A stretch of DNA of 37,500 nt from an uncultured Bacteroidota bacterium (GCA_903944895.1 CAJATL010000140.1:1-37500), one strand, 5' to 3'. Shown: positions 22,924 to 32,953, numbered from the stretch's first letter. Notes: a model not told the origin generated them from the letters alone. Numbers and translations: made by a program.

Positions 22924-24039
22924 ATGAGTAAAGTTGCATTAATAACAGGTGTCACAGGTCAGGATGGAGCTTATCTTTCGGAATATCTCCTCAAAAAAGG
23001 ATACATCGTTCATGGGATTAAACGGCGTTCGTCTTCTTTTAACACCGACCGGATTGAACATATTTATCAGGATCCACATGTTGATCATAAAAACTTCATC
23101 CTTCATTATGGCGACATGACCGATTCGACGAATCTGATCCGAATTATCCAGGAAACACAGCCGGATGAAATCTATAATCTTGCTGCCATGTCGCACGTCA
23201 AGGTAAGTTTTGATACTGCCGAATATGTGGCAAATGCCGATGGCATTGGTGCACTGCGCCTGCTCGAGGCTGTCAGGTTGCTCAATCTCACTCAAAAAAC
23301 CAGGATTTACCAGGCGTCAACGAGCGAATTGTATGGCTTGGTTCAGGAAATCCCGCAAAGCGAAAAAACACCGTTTTACCCGCGTTCCCCTTATGCCGTG
23401 GCAAAACTTTACGCCTATTGGATTATGATAAACTATCGTGAGGCTTATCAAATGTATGCCTGCAACGGGATTTTATTTAACCACGAATCGCCTCAGCGCG
23501 GCGAAACATTTGTTACCCGTAAAATTACACGAGCCGTTTCAAAAATTGCCCTTGGAATGCAAAGCACACTCTACCTTGGAAATCTGTCATCAAAGCGTGA
23601 CTGGGGCCATGCCAAGGATTACATCATCGCCATGCACCTGATTTTACAGCAGGAAAAACCCGACGATTATGTTATTGCCACCGGCGTAACTACCGAAGTC
23701 AGGGATTTTGTAAGAATGGCTTTTGAAGAGTTGGGCATTGAGGTAGCCTTTAATGGCGAAGGACTGAACGAAATCGGAACTGTGGCTTCGTGCAGCAATC
23801 CTGAATATAAAGTTGCCATCGGACAGGAAGTAGTAAAAGTTGATCCACGCTATTTCAGGCCAACCGAAGTTGATATTTTGATTGGAGATGCAACAAAAGC
23901 ACAAACAAAATTAGGCTGGAAACCTCAATACGATCTTAAAGGCCTGGTTGAAGAGATGATGGAAAGCGACGTAAAACTGATGAAAAAGGACAGGTATCTC
24001 CGTGATGGTGGTTTCGAAATCAAAAGTTATTATGAATAA
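22924..24039 (+). CDS. gmd: GDP-mannose 4,6-dehydratase
   Basis: GMD of 371 residues, an NADP-dependent short-chain dehydrogenase-fold enzyme that converts GDP-D-mannose to GDP-4-keto-6-deoxy-D-mannose. The Rossmann motif is [12 protein letters not shown] at 7-18. Catalytic residues are T133 and E135 (ASTSELYG) and the Y157-x3-K161 pair ([12 protein letters not shown]). [17 protein letters not shown] is a strong GMD signature. The length is usual. The last eight bases overlap the start of fcl, and together they make GDP-L-fucose, so L-fucose is expected in the surface glycan. The product could alternatively be drawn off for GDP-rhamnose or GDP-perosamine, but fcl directly downstream favours fucose. 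Confidence 0.96.
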   Translation: MSKVALITGVTGQDGAYLSEYLLKKGYIVHGIKRRSSSFNTDRIEHIYQDPHVDHKNFILHYGDMTDSTNLIRIIQETQPDEIYNLAAMSHVKVSFDTAEYVANADGIGALRLLEAVRLLNLTQKTRIYQASTSELYGLVQEIPQSEKTPFYPRSPYAVAKLYAYWIMINYREAYQMYACNGILFNHESPQRGETFVTRKITRAVSKIALGMQSTLYLGNLSSKRDWGHAKDYIIAMHLILQQEKPDDYVIATGVTTEVRDFVRMAFEELGIEVAFNGEGLNEIGTVASCSNPEYKVAIGQEVVKVDPRYFRPTEVDILIGDATKAQTKLGWKPQYDLKGLVEEMMESDVKLMKKDRYLRDGGFEIKSYYE

Positions 24040-24997
24040 AGAATCGAAAATATTTGTTGCCGGGAGTACCGGCATGGTGGGAAGTGCCATTGTTCGTAAT
24101 TTGATTAAAAACGGATTCACCCACATCATCGGAACCTATCATTCCAAAAAGCCACAGTATGCTGACGGAGTTTCTTATTCCCAGCTTAATTTGTTGAATC
24201 AGAATGATGTGCAGGTATTTTTTAACCTCGAAAAACCCGATTATGTATTTGATGCAGCTGCAAAAGTTGGCGGAATCGTGGCAAATAATACTTACAGGGC
24301 GCAGTTTCTTTACGAAAACCTTCAGATTCAAAACAACATTATTCACAACGCCTATCTTACCGGTGTGAAAAAAATGTTGTTTCTCGGAAGTTCGTGTATC
24401 TACCCTAAAAACTGCCCGCAACCTATCAAGGAAGATTATTTGCTCACTGATGTTCTCGAATACACCAACGAGCCTTACGCCATCGCAAAAATTGCCGGGT
24501 TAAAAATGTGCGAGAATTACAATCTGCAATATGGCACAAATTACATTGCAGCCATGCCCACCAACCTTTATGGCCCAAACGATAATTATGATCTGCAAAC
24601 CTCCCATGTTTTGCCAGCTTTGATACGTAAATTCCATGAAGCAAAAGTTAACGACGCGCCAAACGTGACAATTTGGGGCACAGGTTCACCACTTCGTGAG
24701 TTTATGCATGTTGACGACCTTGCTGCTGCCTGCGTTTACCTGATGGAAACCTACGATGGTAATAAATTTGTAAACATCGGCTGGGGAAAGGATATCACTA
24801 TCAAGGATCTCGCGTTGCTTATCAAAGAAATCGTTGGTTTTACCGGCGAATTGGTTCTGGATACCTCAAAACCAGATGGAACCGCACGAAAATTACTGGA
24901 TGTTTCGCTGCTTACTTCATTAGGTTTTACACCATCCATTTCGCTAAAAGATGGAATTGCAAATGCTTACGACGACTTTTTAACAAAATTCCCGTGA
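24032..24997 (+). CDS. fcl: GDP-L-fucose synthase
   Basis: GDP-L-fucose synthase (WcaG) of 321 residues, which epimerises and reduces GDP-4-keto-6-deoxymannose to GDP-L-fucose with NADPH. The N-terminal [14 protein letters not shown] binds the cofactor at 8-21. [17 protein letters not shown] carries the catalytic Ser and Cys. [16 protein letters not shown] contains the YxxxK pair, and [10 protein letters not shown] is a further family signature. The ATG at 24032, which overlaps the gmd stop by eight bases, gives the family's usual N-terminus; GTG 24002 and ATG 24005 would add residues that homologues lack. Translation is probably coupled to gmd. Confidence 0.95.
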   Translation: MNKESKIFVAGSTGMVGSAIVRNLIKNGFTHIIGTYHSKKPQYADGVSYSQLNLLNQNDVQVFFNLEKPDYVFDAAAKVGGIVANNTYRAQFLYENLQIQNNIIHNAYLTGVKKMLFLGSSCIYPKNCPQPIKEDYLLTDVLEYTNEPYAIAKIAGLKMCENYNLQYGTNYIAAMPTNLYGPNDNYDLQTSHVLPALIRKFHEAKVNDAPNVTIWGTGSPLREFMHVDDLAAACVYLMETYDGNKFVNIGWGKDITIKDLALLIKEIVGFTGELVLDTSKPDGTARKLLDVSLLTSLGFTPSISLKDGIANAYDDFLTKFP

Positions 24998-25029
24998 TTC
25001 TCTAAACAAATCTTCAAAATAATTTGAAA

Positions 25030-25908
25030 ATGGAAAATACAATTCCCAACAAAATTAACAGCCTGCCAGCCGATGACTGGACAATGGTTATCAGGCCAAA
25101 AAGAGGTCTTCTGGATATCAACATGGGTGAGTTGTGGCGATACCGCGATTTGATTATGTTGTTTGTGAAACGCGATTTTGTCGCAAAATACAAGCAAACC
25201 ATCCTCGGGCCACTTTGGTTTATCATTCAACCATTGCTCACAACCTTAATGTTTACAATTGTTTTCGGAAATATTGCCCAAATTTCTACAGGTGAAATTC
25301 CAAAAGTATTGTTTTACTTAACAGGGATTGTAGGCTGGACGTATTTCTCCACCTGCCTCAACGACACTTCACAAACCTTTATAAAAAACGCCTCCATTTT
25401 TGGGAAGGTTTATTTCCCACGTCTGGCACTGCCAATTTCGGTTGTCATTTCAAACCTTGTAAGTTTTTTCATTCAATTTGTCTTTTTGTTGGGATTTCTA
25501 TTTTATTTTATGGCTACCGACCCAATCATTAAACCTAATCTTAATGTTTTGCTCATTCCGGTTTTGATAGTATTGATTGCAGGATTAGGCCTTGGATTCG
25601 GGATTATCATCTCATCGCTAACTACGAAATACCGCGACCTGACCAATTTGGTAACTTTCGGGGTAACACTCTGGATGTACATCACACCAATCATTTATCC
25701 CATGTCGGAAATTCCCGAAGAATACAAGATTTATGTTTTGGCTAACCCGATGACTCCTATTGTCGAAACATTTAAAACTGCGCTACTCGGTGTTGGTGAA
25801 ATCAATTACATGCACCTGCTCTACAGTTTTGGATTTACCGTTGTAGTCCTTGTTGCAGGGGTAGTTATTTTCAATAAAGTCGAAAAAACATTTATGGATA
25901 CTGTTTAG
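25030..25908 (+). CDS. ABC transporter permease for polysaccharide export (Wzm)
   Basis: An ABC-2 family permease of 292 residues. After an amphipathic cytoplasmic N-terminus (GELWRYRDLIMLFVKRDFVAKYKQTILGPLW), about six transmembrane helices follow. KRDF and YKQTxLGPLW are signatures of the Wzm/TagG polysaccharide and teichoic acid exporters. With the ATPase encoded next, it would move an undecaprenyl-linked glycan from the cytoplasmic to the periplasmic leaflet. The ATG at 25030 is preferred over TTG 25024, two codons before it. The genes are 50 bases apart. It is unusual to have this exporter beside Wza and Wzc-like proteins without a flippase in view. Confidence 0.92.
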   Translation: MENTIPNKINSLPADDWTMVIRPKRGLLDINMGELWRYRDLIMLFVKRDFVAKYKQTILGPLWFIIQPLLTTLMFTIVFGNIAQISTGEIPKVLFYLTGIVGWTYFSTCLNDTSQTFIKNASIFGKVYFPRLALPISVVISNLVSFFIQFVFLLGFLFYFMATDPIIKPNLNVLLIPVLIVLIAGLGLGFGIIISSLTTKYRDLTNLVTFGVTLWMYITPIIYPMSEIPEEYKIYVLANPMTPIVETFKTALLGVGEINYMHLLYSFGFTVVVLVAGVVIFNKVEKTFMDTV

Positions 25909-25958
25909 TCAGTCAACAGGTTAGTTTATTATAATTTTCAAAACTAAAAGCTACTAAA

Positions 25959-27215
25959 ATGTCGAATACAATCATTAAACTCGAGGATATTTCAAAACAA
26001 TACCGTCTGGGCGTTGTAGGCACCGGAACCTTAAGCCACGACCTGAACCGTTTTTTTGCAAAAATCCGCGGCAAGGAAGATCCCACCCGAAAAGTTGGCG
26101 TCCGGAACAAACTTGATACCGTTGATGGACAGTATGTTTGGGCTTTACGCGATATTAATCTGGAAGTTGGCGAAGGCCAGGTTCTTGGAATCGTTGGTAA
26201 AAATGGCGCCGGAAAATCCACTCTGCTTAAATTACTCTCGAGGGTAACGGCCCCGACAACAGGCACGATCAAGGTTAAAGGACGAATTGCAAGCCTTTTG
26301 GAGGTTGGCACAGGTTTTCATCCCGAGCTAACCGGCAAGGAAAATGTGTATCTCAACGGCGCCATTCTGGGGATGACAAAAAGAGAAATCGATTCGAAAT
26401 ACGAAGAAATTATCGAATTTTCGGGAGTTAAGAAATATGCCGAAACACCTGTAAAGCGCTATTCATCGGGGATGTACGTGCGACTCGCTTTTGCTGTTGC
26501 CGCCCATCTTGAGCCTGAAATTTTGATTATTGATGAGGTGCTTGCCGTTGGCGATGCTGATTTTCAGAAAAAAGCCATTGGCAAAATGCAGTCGGTTTCG
26601 CGGAGTGGCCGCACCGTGCTCTTCGTCAGCCACAACCTCACGGCCGTTGAGCAACTTTGTACAACAGGAATCCTGATGCAAAACGGCACCATCACCATGG
26701 AAGGCAATGTTCACGAAATCACCACCGCCTACAAAAAGCAGTCGGTCAACGAAAACGATTTAAAACGAAGCGGAACGCGGCTGATCGAATTTCAGGAATA
26801 CCAGATGACAAATATGGATGGTAAAAAAATTGATGAGGTTTTCCTGGGAGATGATTTTATGGTAAGCACCGTTGCCAGAGCCAACGAACCCATCGATTAC
26901 ACCGACCTTTCGCTGGATATTCGCAACGATTCCAACGAATTTGTGGGACACATCACGAACGCTGATGACCTTTTCGAAATTAAAAAAGTTGACAAAGGCG
27001 GCGTAATCAAAGTATCGGTTACCGTGAAAAATATTTCCTTGGCTCCGGGAACATATTATATCTCCATCTGGCTTGGAAACAACTACGGAACAATGGATTA
27101 CATCGAAAACTGCATGCGTTTCAACATCAAGCAGGGCGATAAATACATTTTAAGGCCCTATCCTTTCGACAAGCGGGCGAAAATTGTGCTTCAATCCAAA
27201 TGGAATTTCAAATAA
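25959..27215 (+). CDS. ABC transporter ATP-binding protein for polysaccharide export (Wzt)
   Basis: A Wzt-type ATPase of 418 residues. The nucleotide-binding domain covers about 1-255: Walker A GKNGAGKST at 80-88, signature YSSGM at 168-172, Walker B ILIIDE at 188-193 and the H-loop His225. The insertion HPELTGKENVYLNGAILGM is typical of polysaccharide exporters. The C-terminal extension, about 270-418, is a beta-rich domain resembling the Wzt carbohydrate-binding module, which in studied O-antigen systems recognises a terminal modification of the finished chain before export. Here it suggests that export is gated by chain ends rather than by length-independent flipping. It partners with the permease 50 bases upstream. 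Confidence 0.92.
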   Translation: MSNTIIKLEDISKQYRLGVVGTGTLSHDLNRFFAKIRGKEDPTRKVGVRNKLDTVDGQYVWALRDINLEVGEGQVLGIVGKNGAGKSTLLKLLSRVTAPTTGTIKVKGRIASLLEVGTGFHPELTGKENVYLNGAILGMTKREIDSKYEEIIEFSGVKKYAETPVKRYSSGMYVRLAFAVAAHLEPEILIIDEVLAVGDADFQKKAIGKMQSVSRSGRTVLFVSHNLTAVEQLCTTGILMQNGTITMEGNVHEITTAYKKQSVNENDLKRSGTRLIEFQEYQMTNMDGKKIDEVFLGDDFMVSTVARANEPIDYTDLSLDIRNDSNEFVGHITNADDLFEIKKVDKGGVIKVSVTVKNISLAPGTYYISIWLGNNYGTMDYIENCMRFNIKQGDKYILRPYPFDKRAKIVLQSKWNFK

Positions 27216-27227
27216 CACCGATCAATC

Positions 27228-28253
27228 ATGGATAAAAACCCAATGGTTAGTATTCTCATGCCTGTTTATAATGGGCGGGATTATCTGCGGCCGGCAATAG
27301 ATAGCCTCCTAAATCAGACTTTTACCAATTTTGAAATCGTGTTGGTTAACGATGGCTCCACCGACGATTCGCAGGAGATTATCGATTCGTACAACGATCC
27401 GCGTATTGTTCCGATTATCCAGAAAAACCAGGGCGTTGCACGTTCGCTAAACAACGGACTCAAAGTTGCCCGTGGAAAATATATCCGCCGCCATGATGCC
27501 GACGATATTTCCACACCAGATTCAATACAAAAGCAGATCGACTTCCTCGAAGCTCATCCGGACTATGTGATGGTTTGCAACCAACAAGCATTTATGACTT
27601 CCAATGGTAAGATTGCCAGGAACTACAGGTTGCCACAAAGTAGGTTTTTTGAAGGCAAAAGTGTACGTGATTTAACGCTCGACGACTTTAAGCCCGACCG
27701 AGCCAGCCTTGTGGTGCATGGAACCGCCTGTTATCGCCGTCAGGAAGTAATCGACATGGGCTGTTACCGACCCGAATATATCGTTTCGGAAGATAACGAT
27801 TTGTGGATGCGCCTGCTCGAAAAATACAAAATCGCTATTCTTAACGAGTGTACCTATTTTATGCGGATCCACGGAGGTTCAGCAACAAACCGTCACGCCA
27901 ATAAAATCCAGCATTTCCGCAACATGCTTCAGGAGTTTTCAAAACAACGCCGCGAAACCGGCACCGACCCGATTATGCGCGGAGAACCTGTTTCACCACC
28001 ACCAGCCGAAAAAGTTTTTACCGAAGAACCCAAAAAATATCCAAAGGGAAAACATTTACGCGAAGATTTGCAGTACATGTATGGCTTGGTTTTAAATGCC
28101 AAAGATTGTAAACTGATACGAAGATATGGCGGCGAAATGCTCCGCGATGGATGGAAAATGCCAAAAACTTACAGGTTGCTCTTGTTTCCGGTTTTAGGAA
28201 AAGGCTTTGTAAATGCCGGTGTTAAGATTAAAGGTGTTTTTAAAAGGAAATAA
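27228..28253 (+). CDS. GT2 glycosyltransferase 1
   Basis: An inverting GT-A family 2 glycosyltransferase of 341 residues. The nucleotide-binding VSILMPVYNGRDYL opens the protein, VLVNDGSTDDS follows, and the DXD-type metal motif is HDADD near residue 90. The C-terminal third is basic with LRPAIDS- and GYVKRK-like stretches (ending VKIKGVFKRK), consistent with peripheral membrane attachment. It begins 12 bases after wzt and is the first of five GT2 genes in the next 5.7 kb. Donor and acceptor sugars cannot be predicted. GAPPPAEKV-type low-complexity residues occur before the C-terminal part (SPPPAEKVF). Confidence 0.87.
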   Translation: MDKNPMVSILMPVYNGRDYLRPAIDSLLNQTFTNFEIVLVNDGSTDDSQEIIDSYNDPRIVPIIQKNQGVARSLNNGLKVARGKYIRRHDADDISTPDSIQKQIDFLEAHPDYVMVCNQQAFMTSNGKIARNYRLPQSRFFEGKSVRDLTLDDFKPDRASLVVHGTACYRRQEVIDMGCYRPEYIVSEDNDLWMRLLEKYKIAILNECTYFMRIHGGSATNRHANKIQHFRNMLQEFSKQRRETGTDPIMRGEPVSPPPAEKVFTEEPKKYPKGKHLREDLQYMYGLVLNAKDCKLIRRYGGEMLRDGWKMPKTYRLLLFPVLGKGFVNAGVKIKGVFKRK

Positions 28254-28270
28254 TATAGAAAGCCACATGA

Positions 28271-29290
28271 ATGAATCATAGCCTGATAAATATTTCGATT
28301 ATCATTCCAAATTTCAATCGGGGCGATTTTTTATCGGCCACCCTCGATTCGGTTTTAAAGCAAAAATATGATTCATGGGAAGCCATTGTTGTTGACGATG
28401 GTTCGACCGACTCCAGCAAAAAAGTAATGGAGGATTACAGCAAAAAGGACAATAGAATCAGGTGTTTTACCCGTGACCGAAAGCCTGGTGGCGCTCCTGT
28501 TTGTCGAAATATTGGTGTTGAAAAGTCAAGCGGTGATTTCCTGATTTTCCTCGATTCTGATGATTTATTGGCCGATTTTGCGCTCTCGCAGCGTGCCGAA
28601 ACGATTCGGAAATTTCCTGAAAATGATTTCTGGGTTTTCCCAATGTTGATGTTTAAAGATGATCCTAAAAACGCCCGAAACCTGTGGAATAAGGAAACTG
28701 AGGAGCCTGATTTATTTCGTTTTCTTAAACTTGATGCCGTTTGGCAAACTTCCGGACCGATCTGGCGGAAAAGTGCCATCGAAAAAATTGGCGGTTTTAC
28801 AGAAGGATTAGCCTGCTGGCAGGATGTGGATTTCCACCTCAAGGCATTGACTTCCAACCTGAGTTATCAAAAGTTTTATAATCTTAAACCTGATATTTTT
28901 TACAGGATGCACGAGGTGGGCAGCATCAGCCAGGGTGAAATCAGTTCGTTGCCAAAACTCCTTGCACGAAAGGAAATTCTGATTTCACATTTTATTAAAA
29001 GCCAATCGTTGATGAACCCTGAGCTTCGAAAATCATTCGGAATTCTGGCGCGAAGTGTTGCTTTTGGAGCAGCAAAAACCCTTCATTATAAAATTACCTT
29101 TTCAGTCTTAAATTTTGGAATTAAAAATAGAATCCTAAGCCTGGGATTTGTAGCTAAAGCTTTTATTTTTCAACTGATTGTTTTGGGAAGAATTAACCGG
29201 ATTCCCGGGCTTGGTAAGCTGATTAAAAGTTTATTTCAGCCGGTCAGCCTCGATTCGAATATTGGGAAACATCCATACATAAAGCAATAA
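28271..29290 (+). CDS. GT2 glycosyltransferase 2
   Basis: A GT2 glycosyltransferase of 339 residues. It has NISIIIPNFNRGDFL at the start, VVDDGSTDSSKK, CRNIGVEKSSGDFLIFLDSDD with the DXD motif DSDD near residue 95, and WQDVDFHLKAL as the catalytic-base region. It has no clear transmembrane helix, but the C-terminal 80 residues are hydrophobic in part (LGFVAKAFIFQLIVLG), which may seat it on the membrane. It starts 17 bases after the previous glycosyltransferase. The sugar specificity is unknown. Confidence 0.85.
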   Translation: MNHSLINISIIIPNFNRGDFLSATLDSVLKQKYDSWEAIVVDDGSTDSSKKVMEDYSKKDNRIRCFTRDRKPGGAPVCRNIGVEKSSGDFLIFLDSDDLLADFALSQRAETIRKFPENDFWVFPMLMFKDDPKNARNLWNKETEEPDLFRFLKLDAVWQTSGPIWRKSAIEKIGGFTEGLACWQDVDFHLKALTSNLSYQKFYNLKPDIFYRMHEVGSISQGEISSLPKLLARKEILISHFIKSQSLMNPELRKSFGILARSVAFGAAKTLHYKITFSVLNFGIKNRILSLGFVAKAFIFQLIVLGRINRIPGLGKLIKSLFQPVSLDSNIGKHPYIKQ

Positions 29291-29295
29291 ACGCC

Positions 29296-30282
29296 ATGAA
29301 CGAAAATCAACAGAAAGCGCCTTTGGTTTCGGTGGTGATTCCGGTAAAGAACGGGATTTCTACGATAAAGCCTTGCCTTGACGGGATATTCTCGCAAACC
29401 CTCAAAGATTCCATCGAGGTAATCGTGATTGATTCCGGTTCGACCGATGGAACGCTTGAACTGCTGGCAAAATATCCTGTAAAAGTTCATAATTTGCCAC
29501 CCAAAGATTTCAACCACGGCGAAACCCGCAATCTCGGAGTAAGCCTGGCGCAGGGTGAATTTGTGCTGATGACCGTTCAGGATGCTACACCCGCCGATAA
29601 CCGCTGGATTGAAACCATGCTCGAACATTTTGCCGACCCGCTGGTTGCCGGAGTTTGCGGACAACAGATTGTTGCCCACGACCACGAAAAAAATCCGCTG
29701 CAGTGGTTCAAGCCGGCCAGCGAAGCAAAACCTTTTACCGTTTATTTCGAAAATCCTGAAGATTTTACAAAACTCCCCGGCAAAAAGCAGCACGAATACT
29801 GCAACTGGGACGATGTAAACGCCATGTACCGCAAAAGCATCAAAGAAAAAGTACCTTTTAAAAAGCTAATGTTTTCGGAAGACACGCTTTGGGCGAAGGA
29901 TGCACTGGCGCTCGGCTATAAAATTGTTTACGATTACCGTGCAAGGGTTTATCATTATCATCATCAGGACTTTAAGTTCTATTTTAAACGCAGTTACATC
30001 ATCCTTTATCAGAATTATAAATTTTACGATTACATCAAATATCCAAAAAATCCTTTCGTCAGGATGGCTCAGATTAAGATAAGATTATTGAAAATGAAGG
30101 AATTGAGTTTGGGCGAAAAGATAAAATGGATCTGGTACAATTTCCATCTTGTACGCGCTGCCTGGACTGCCGCATTGCTTTTCGGTTTTAATGCTACTTT
30201 CAGAGGCATGAAAGGTGTCGAATCATCTCAAAAATATTACGTTGGCTATCCGCCACAAGGAATTCAGGCTAAGAAAAATTGA
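29296..30282 (+). CDS. GT2 glycosyltransferase 3, rhamnosyltransferase-like
   Basis: A GT2 protein of 328 residues whose motifs differ from its neighbours: VIPVKNGISTIKPCLDGI, VIVIDSGSTDGT, NHGETRNLGVSLAQGEFVLM, TVQDATPAD in place of the usual DXD, and FSEDTLWAKDALALGYKI. This set (SGSTDGT, FNHGxTRN, QDA) is typical of the RfbF/RgpB-like rhamnosyltransferase group. No dTDP-rhamnose genes are in the window, and fucose, another 6-deoxyhexose, is made here, so a 6-deoxyhexose donor is plausible but not proven. It starts five bases after the preceding gene. Confidence 0.86.
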   Translation: MNENQQKAPLVSVVIPVKNGISTIKPCLDGIFSQTLKDSIEVIVIDSGSTDGTLELLAKYPVKVHNLPPKDFNHGETRNLGVSLAQGEFVLMTVQDATPADNRWIETMLEHFADPLVAGVCGQQIVAHDHEKNPLQWFKPASEAKPFTVYFENPEDFTKLPGKKQHEYCNWDDVNAMYRKSIKEKVPFKKLMFSEDTLWAKDALALGYKIVYDYRARVYHYHHQDFKFYFKRSYIILYQNYKFYDYIKYPKNPFVRMAQIKIRLLKMKELSLGEKIKWIWYNFHLVRAAWTAALLFGFNATFRGMKGVESSQKYYVGYPPQGIQAKKN

Positions 30283-30296
30283 ACTAAAAAAAATTT

Positions 30297-31193
30297 ATGA
30301 ACATGGAAAAATCTCAACAACCGCTTGTAAGCGTTTTAATGACCACCTACAACCGCGAAAAATACCTTGGAGCAGCCATCGAAAGTGTGATGGCCTCAAC
30401 CTATCAAAACTGGGAATTGCTGGTTGTTGACGACCGGAGCAAAGACCGAAGCGTTGAAATTGCCAAGAGTTATGAAGCAAAGGACCCGCGCGTCAAAGTA
30501 ATTCTTAACGAGAAAAACCTCGGCGACTATCCCAACCGCAACAAAGCTGCAAGTCTTGCACAGGGAAAATATCTTAAATATGTGGATGCCGACGACATGA
30601 TTTATCCTACCGGCCTCGAAGTTTTTGTGGCTGGTATGGAACAGTTTCCTAAAGCAGGATTTGGCTTGTCCTCACTTCCTCAGGATAAATTCAGAATTTT
30701 CCCTTTTCTGCTTAGCCCACGCGAAGCTTACAAACGTCATTATTTCGAGCAACAGCTTTTTCACAAAGCACCACTTTCGGCAATTATACGAAATGATGTT
30801 TTTGAAAAAGTAGGAGGATTTACCGGCAGACGCTATCTCGGGGATTTTGAAATGTGGCATATTCTGGCAAGCCAATACCCGGTGGTACTCATGGCGCAAG
30901 GAGTGGTTTGGTATCGGGAACATGCCGAGCAGGAAATGCAGGATAACCGTACCGATTTTACAATTCCATTTAAATATTTGAAGTGTGCCGAAGAAATGAT
31001 TCAAAAAGATGAATGTCCCCTCACAGCAGAAGAACGCAAACTTGCTTTGAAAAAAATTCATTGGAACCAGGCACGGTATATTTTAGGCATTGGGAAAAAT
31101 CATTCCTTCAAAACCATGAAAACCTTGAAGAAAGAAACTAATTTCTCATATCTCGACCTCATCCGGCTTGGTCGTTCAGAACCTAAAATTTAA
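30297..31193 (+). CDS. GT2 glycosyltransferase 4
   Basis: A GT2 glycosyltransferase of 298 residues, the shortest in the run. Motifs are PLVSVLMTTYNREKYL, LLVVDDRSKDRS, LAQGKYLKYVDADDM with the DXD motif DADD near 100, and YLGDFEMWHILAS as the catalytic-base region. A second ATG two codons downstream, at 30303, could also be the start. The protein ends without a membrane segment. It lies 14 bases after the rhamnosyltransferase-like gene and four bases before the acyltransferase ATG, so it belongs to the same operon. Confidence 0.85.
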   Translation: MNMEKSQQPLVSVLMTTYNREKYLGAAIESVMASTYQNWELLVVDDRSKDRSVEIAKSYEAKDPRVKVILNEKNLGDYPNRNKAASLAQGKYLKYVDADDMIYPTGLEVFVAGMEQFPKAGFGLSSLPQDKFRIFPFLLSPREAYKRHYFEQQLFHKAPLSAIIRNDVFEKVGGFTGRRYLGDFEMWHILASQYPVVLMAQGVVWYREHAEQEMQDNRTDFTIPFKYLKCAEEMIQKDECPLTAEERKLALKKIHWNQARYILGIGKNHSFKTMKTLKKETNFSYLDLIRLGRSEPKI

Positions 31194-31197
31194 TCTT

Positions 31198-31965
31198 ATG
31201 AAAACCTTGATAAATCTTATAAAGCTAAACCTGCAATTTCTGAAATATATTTTCGGGCGATTTGGAAGGTTCGTTTACTGGAATATCAGATTGGGACAGT
31301 CGAAGCTGGGCAAAGGTGTTCAGTTGCATTTTCCTGTTATCGTCGAAGGCCATGGAAATCTTTCTGTGGGAGATGGTGCGGTGCTGATGAAAAGGGTGAC
31401 TTTTGGACTTTCAGCAGGTGGTTCGATAATTATTGGAAAACAAACAAGAATACATGAAAAGGCAAATATCCATGCCGGACAAAATACAAATATTACCATC
31501 GGTGACCGATGTTCAATTCTTCGCGAAAGCGTTTTGCGTAACGGAAAACAGGTAAAGATGGGAAATGGCAGCAGTATTTCGAGTTTCTGTAATATTTTCC
31601 CACGCGAACCAGGTTTTGATGGCAGCTTTACGATGGGTGAGAAATCAAACATAGGCGACTTTACCACAATCGACACCAGCGATGACGTTGTAATTGGAAA
31701 TGAAGTAGCTCTTGGACCTTATGATATTATTTATACCCATGATCACGATTATAAATCAGACACTTTTGCTGCCTGGAAAGGTGGTGTAAAAACGGGAAAA
31801 GTGATTATCGAAGATGGTGCCTGGGTTGGGGCAAGAGTTACGCTACTTCCCGGTGTTACTATTGGCAAAAGAGCTATTGTTGCAGCAGGTTCGGTGGTAA
31901 CAAAAAGTGTTGCACCTGGCGATATTGTTGGAGGTATTCCTGCAAAATCACTTCTTAAGAAATAG
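31198..31965 (+). CDS. Hexapeptide-repeat O-acyltransferase
   Basis: An acyltransferase of 255 residues with a left-handed beta-helix built from hexapeptide repeats (for example VGDGAV, IIIGKQ, ITIGDR, VKMGNG, FTMGEK, VVIGNE, VIIEDG, VTIGKR) and the loop GPYDIIYTHDHDYKS, whose histidines are likely catalytic. WVGARVTLLPGVTIGKRAIVAAGSVVTK is the family's acyl-CoA-binding end. It would acetylate a sugar of the repeat unit or the chain end; a terminal modification is what a Wzt C-terminal domain could recognise, but that link is inference. The ATG at 31198 is chosen because earlier in-frame codons overlap the preceding gene. Confidence 0.87.
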   Translation: MKTLINLIKLNLQFLKYIFGRFGRFVYWNIRLGQSKLGKGVQLHFPVIVEGHGNLSVGDGAVLMKRVTFGLSAGGSIIIGKQTRIHEKANIHAGQNTNITIGDRCSILRESVLRNGKQVKMGNGSSISSFCNIFPREPGFDGSFTMGEKSNIGDFTTIDTSDDVVIGNEVALGPYDIIYTHDHDYKSDTFAAWKGGVKTGKVIIEDGAWVGARVTLLPGVTIGKRAIVAAGSVVTKSVAPGDIVGGIPAKSLLKK

Positions 31966-31968
31966 GCC

Positions 31969-32949
31969 ATGGAAAATTACAACCCAAAGGTTTCCATTGT
32001 CATTCCGGCCTACAATGCCGAAAAATTTATTGTCGAAACACTCGATTCGGTTTTGGGCCAAAGTTGGGAAAATATCGAAGTTTTTGTGGTGGATGATGGC
32101 TCAAAAGATAAAACCGTTGAGTTGGCCAGGAAATATGAATCGGACAAGTTGAAGGTTTTTGTTCAGAAAAACCAGGGAGCCTGCGTTGCCCGGAACAAAG
32201 GTTTGGCGATGAGTAAAGGAAAATACATCCAATACCTCGATGCCGATGATGTTTTGAGCAACGATAAAATCGAAGAACAGGTTAAAGTCCTCGAAAAAAA
32301 CGAAGGCTACCTCGGGGTAAGTCCTTCGGTGCATTTTATGGATGGCGACGATTACCGAAGCATGAAGCCCCGCGAAGAATCTTTCTGGATTCACGATACC
32401 GACGAACCGGTTGATTTTTTGGTGCGGCTTTATGGTGGCGACGGCGAGCGCTGGATGGTTCAAACCAGCGCTTGGCTAACGCCAAAAGCCATTTGTGATA
32501 AAATCGGGACATGGGATGAAACTCTGCTCTTAGATCAGGATGGCGAGTATTTTGCCCGCGCAGTGCTGGCTTCAAAAGGAATCCGCACAACCGGAGGCAC
32601 CAATTATTACCGGCGCTTTTTTTATGGAGGCAATATTTCGGCGAAAGCCAACAAAAAAGAAAACCTCCAAAGTGCGCTTCACGCCTTGAACTGTAAATCG
32701 GGCTACCTCGCAAATCACACTAATTCCGACCGTTTTAATCAAGCCATGGCCACATTGTACCAGGAAATCGCCATCAACGCTTATCCCAGGTTTAAAGACC
32801 TGGTGGAAATATGTGTAGCAAAAGTAAAAGCTACCGGCAAAAAGCCCGAAATCCCAGTACTGGGTGGCCGTTTAATCGAAACTACAAAGAAAATATTTGG
32901 CTGGAAAGCTGCAAAGATGCTTAGTTACCAACTACACAAAATAATCTGA
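31969..32949 (+). CDS. GT2 glycosyltransferase 5
   Basis: A GT2 glycosyltransferase of 326 residues. It opens PKVSIVIPAYNAEKFI, followed by VFVVDDGSKDKT, ARNKGLAMSKGKYIQYLDADD with the DXD motif DADD near 95, and LLLDQDGEYFARAVL as the catalytic-base region. It has no membrane helix. It starts three bases after the acyltransferase and ends four bases before the next glycosyltransferase. Its donor is unknown. By motif spacing it is closest to gene 4 of the run, but the two are clearly diverged and not a recent duplicate. Confidence 0.86.
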   Translation: MENYNPKVSIVIPAYNAEKFIVETLDSVLGQSWENIEVFVVDDGSKDKTVELARKYESDKLKVFVQKNQGACVARNKGLAMSKGKYIQYLDADDVLSNDKIEEQVKVLEKNEGYLGVSPSVHFMDGDDYRSMKPREESFWIHDTDEPVDFLVRLYGGDGERWMVQTSAWLTPKAICDKIGTWDETLLLDQDGEYFARAVLASKGIRTTGGTNYYRRFFYGGNISAKANKKENLQSALHALNCKSGYLANHTNSDRFNQAMATLYQEIAINAYPRFKDLVEICVAKVKATGKKPEIPVLGGRLIETTKKIFGWKAAKMLSYQLHKII

Positions 32950-32953
32950 AAAA

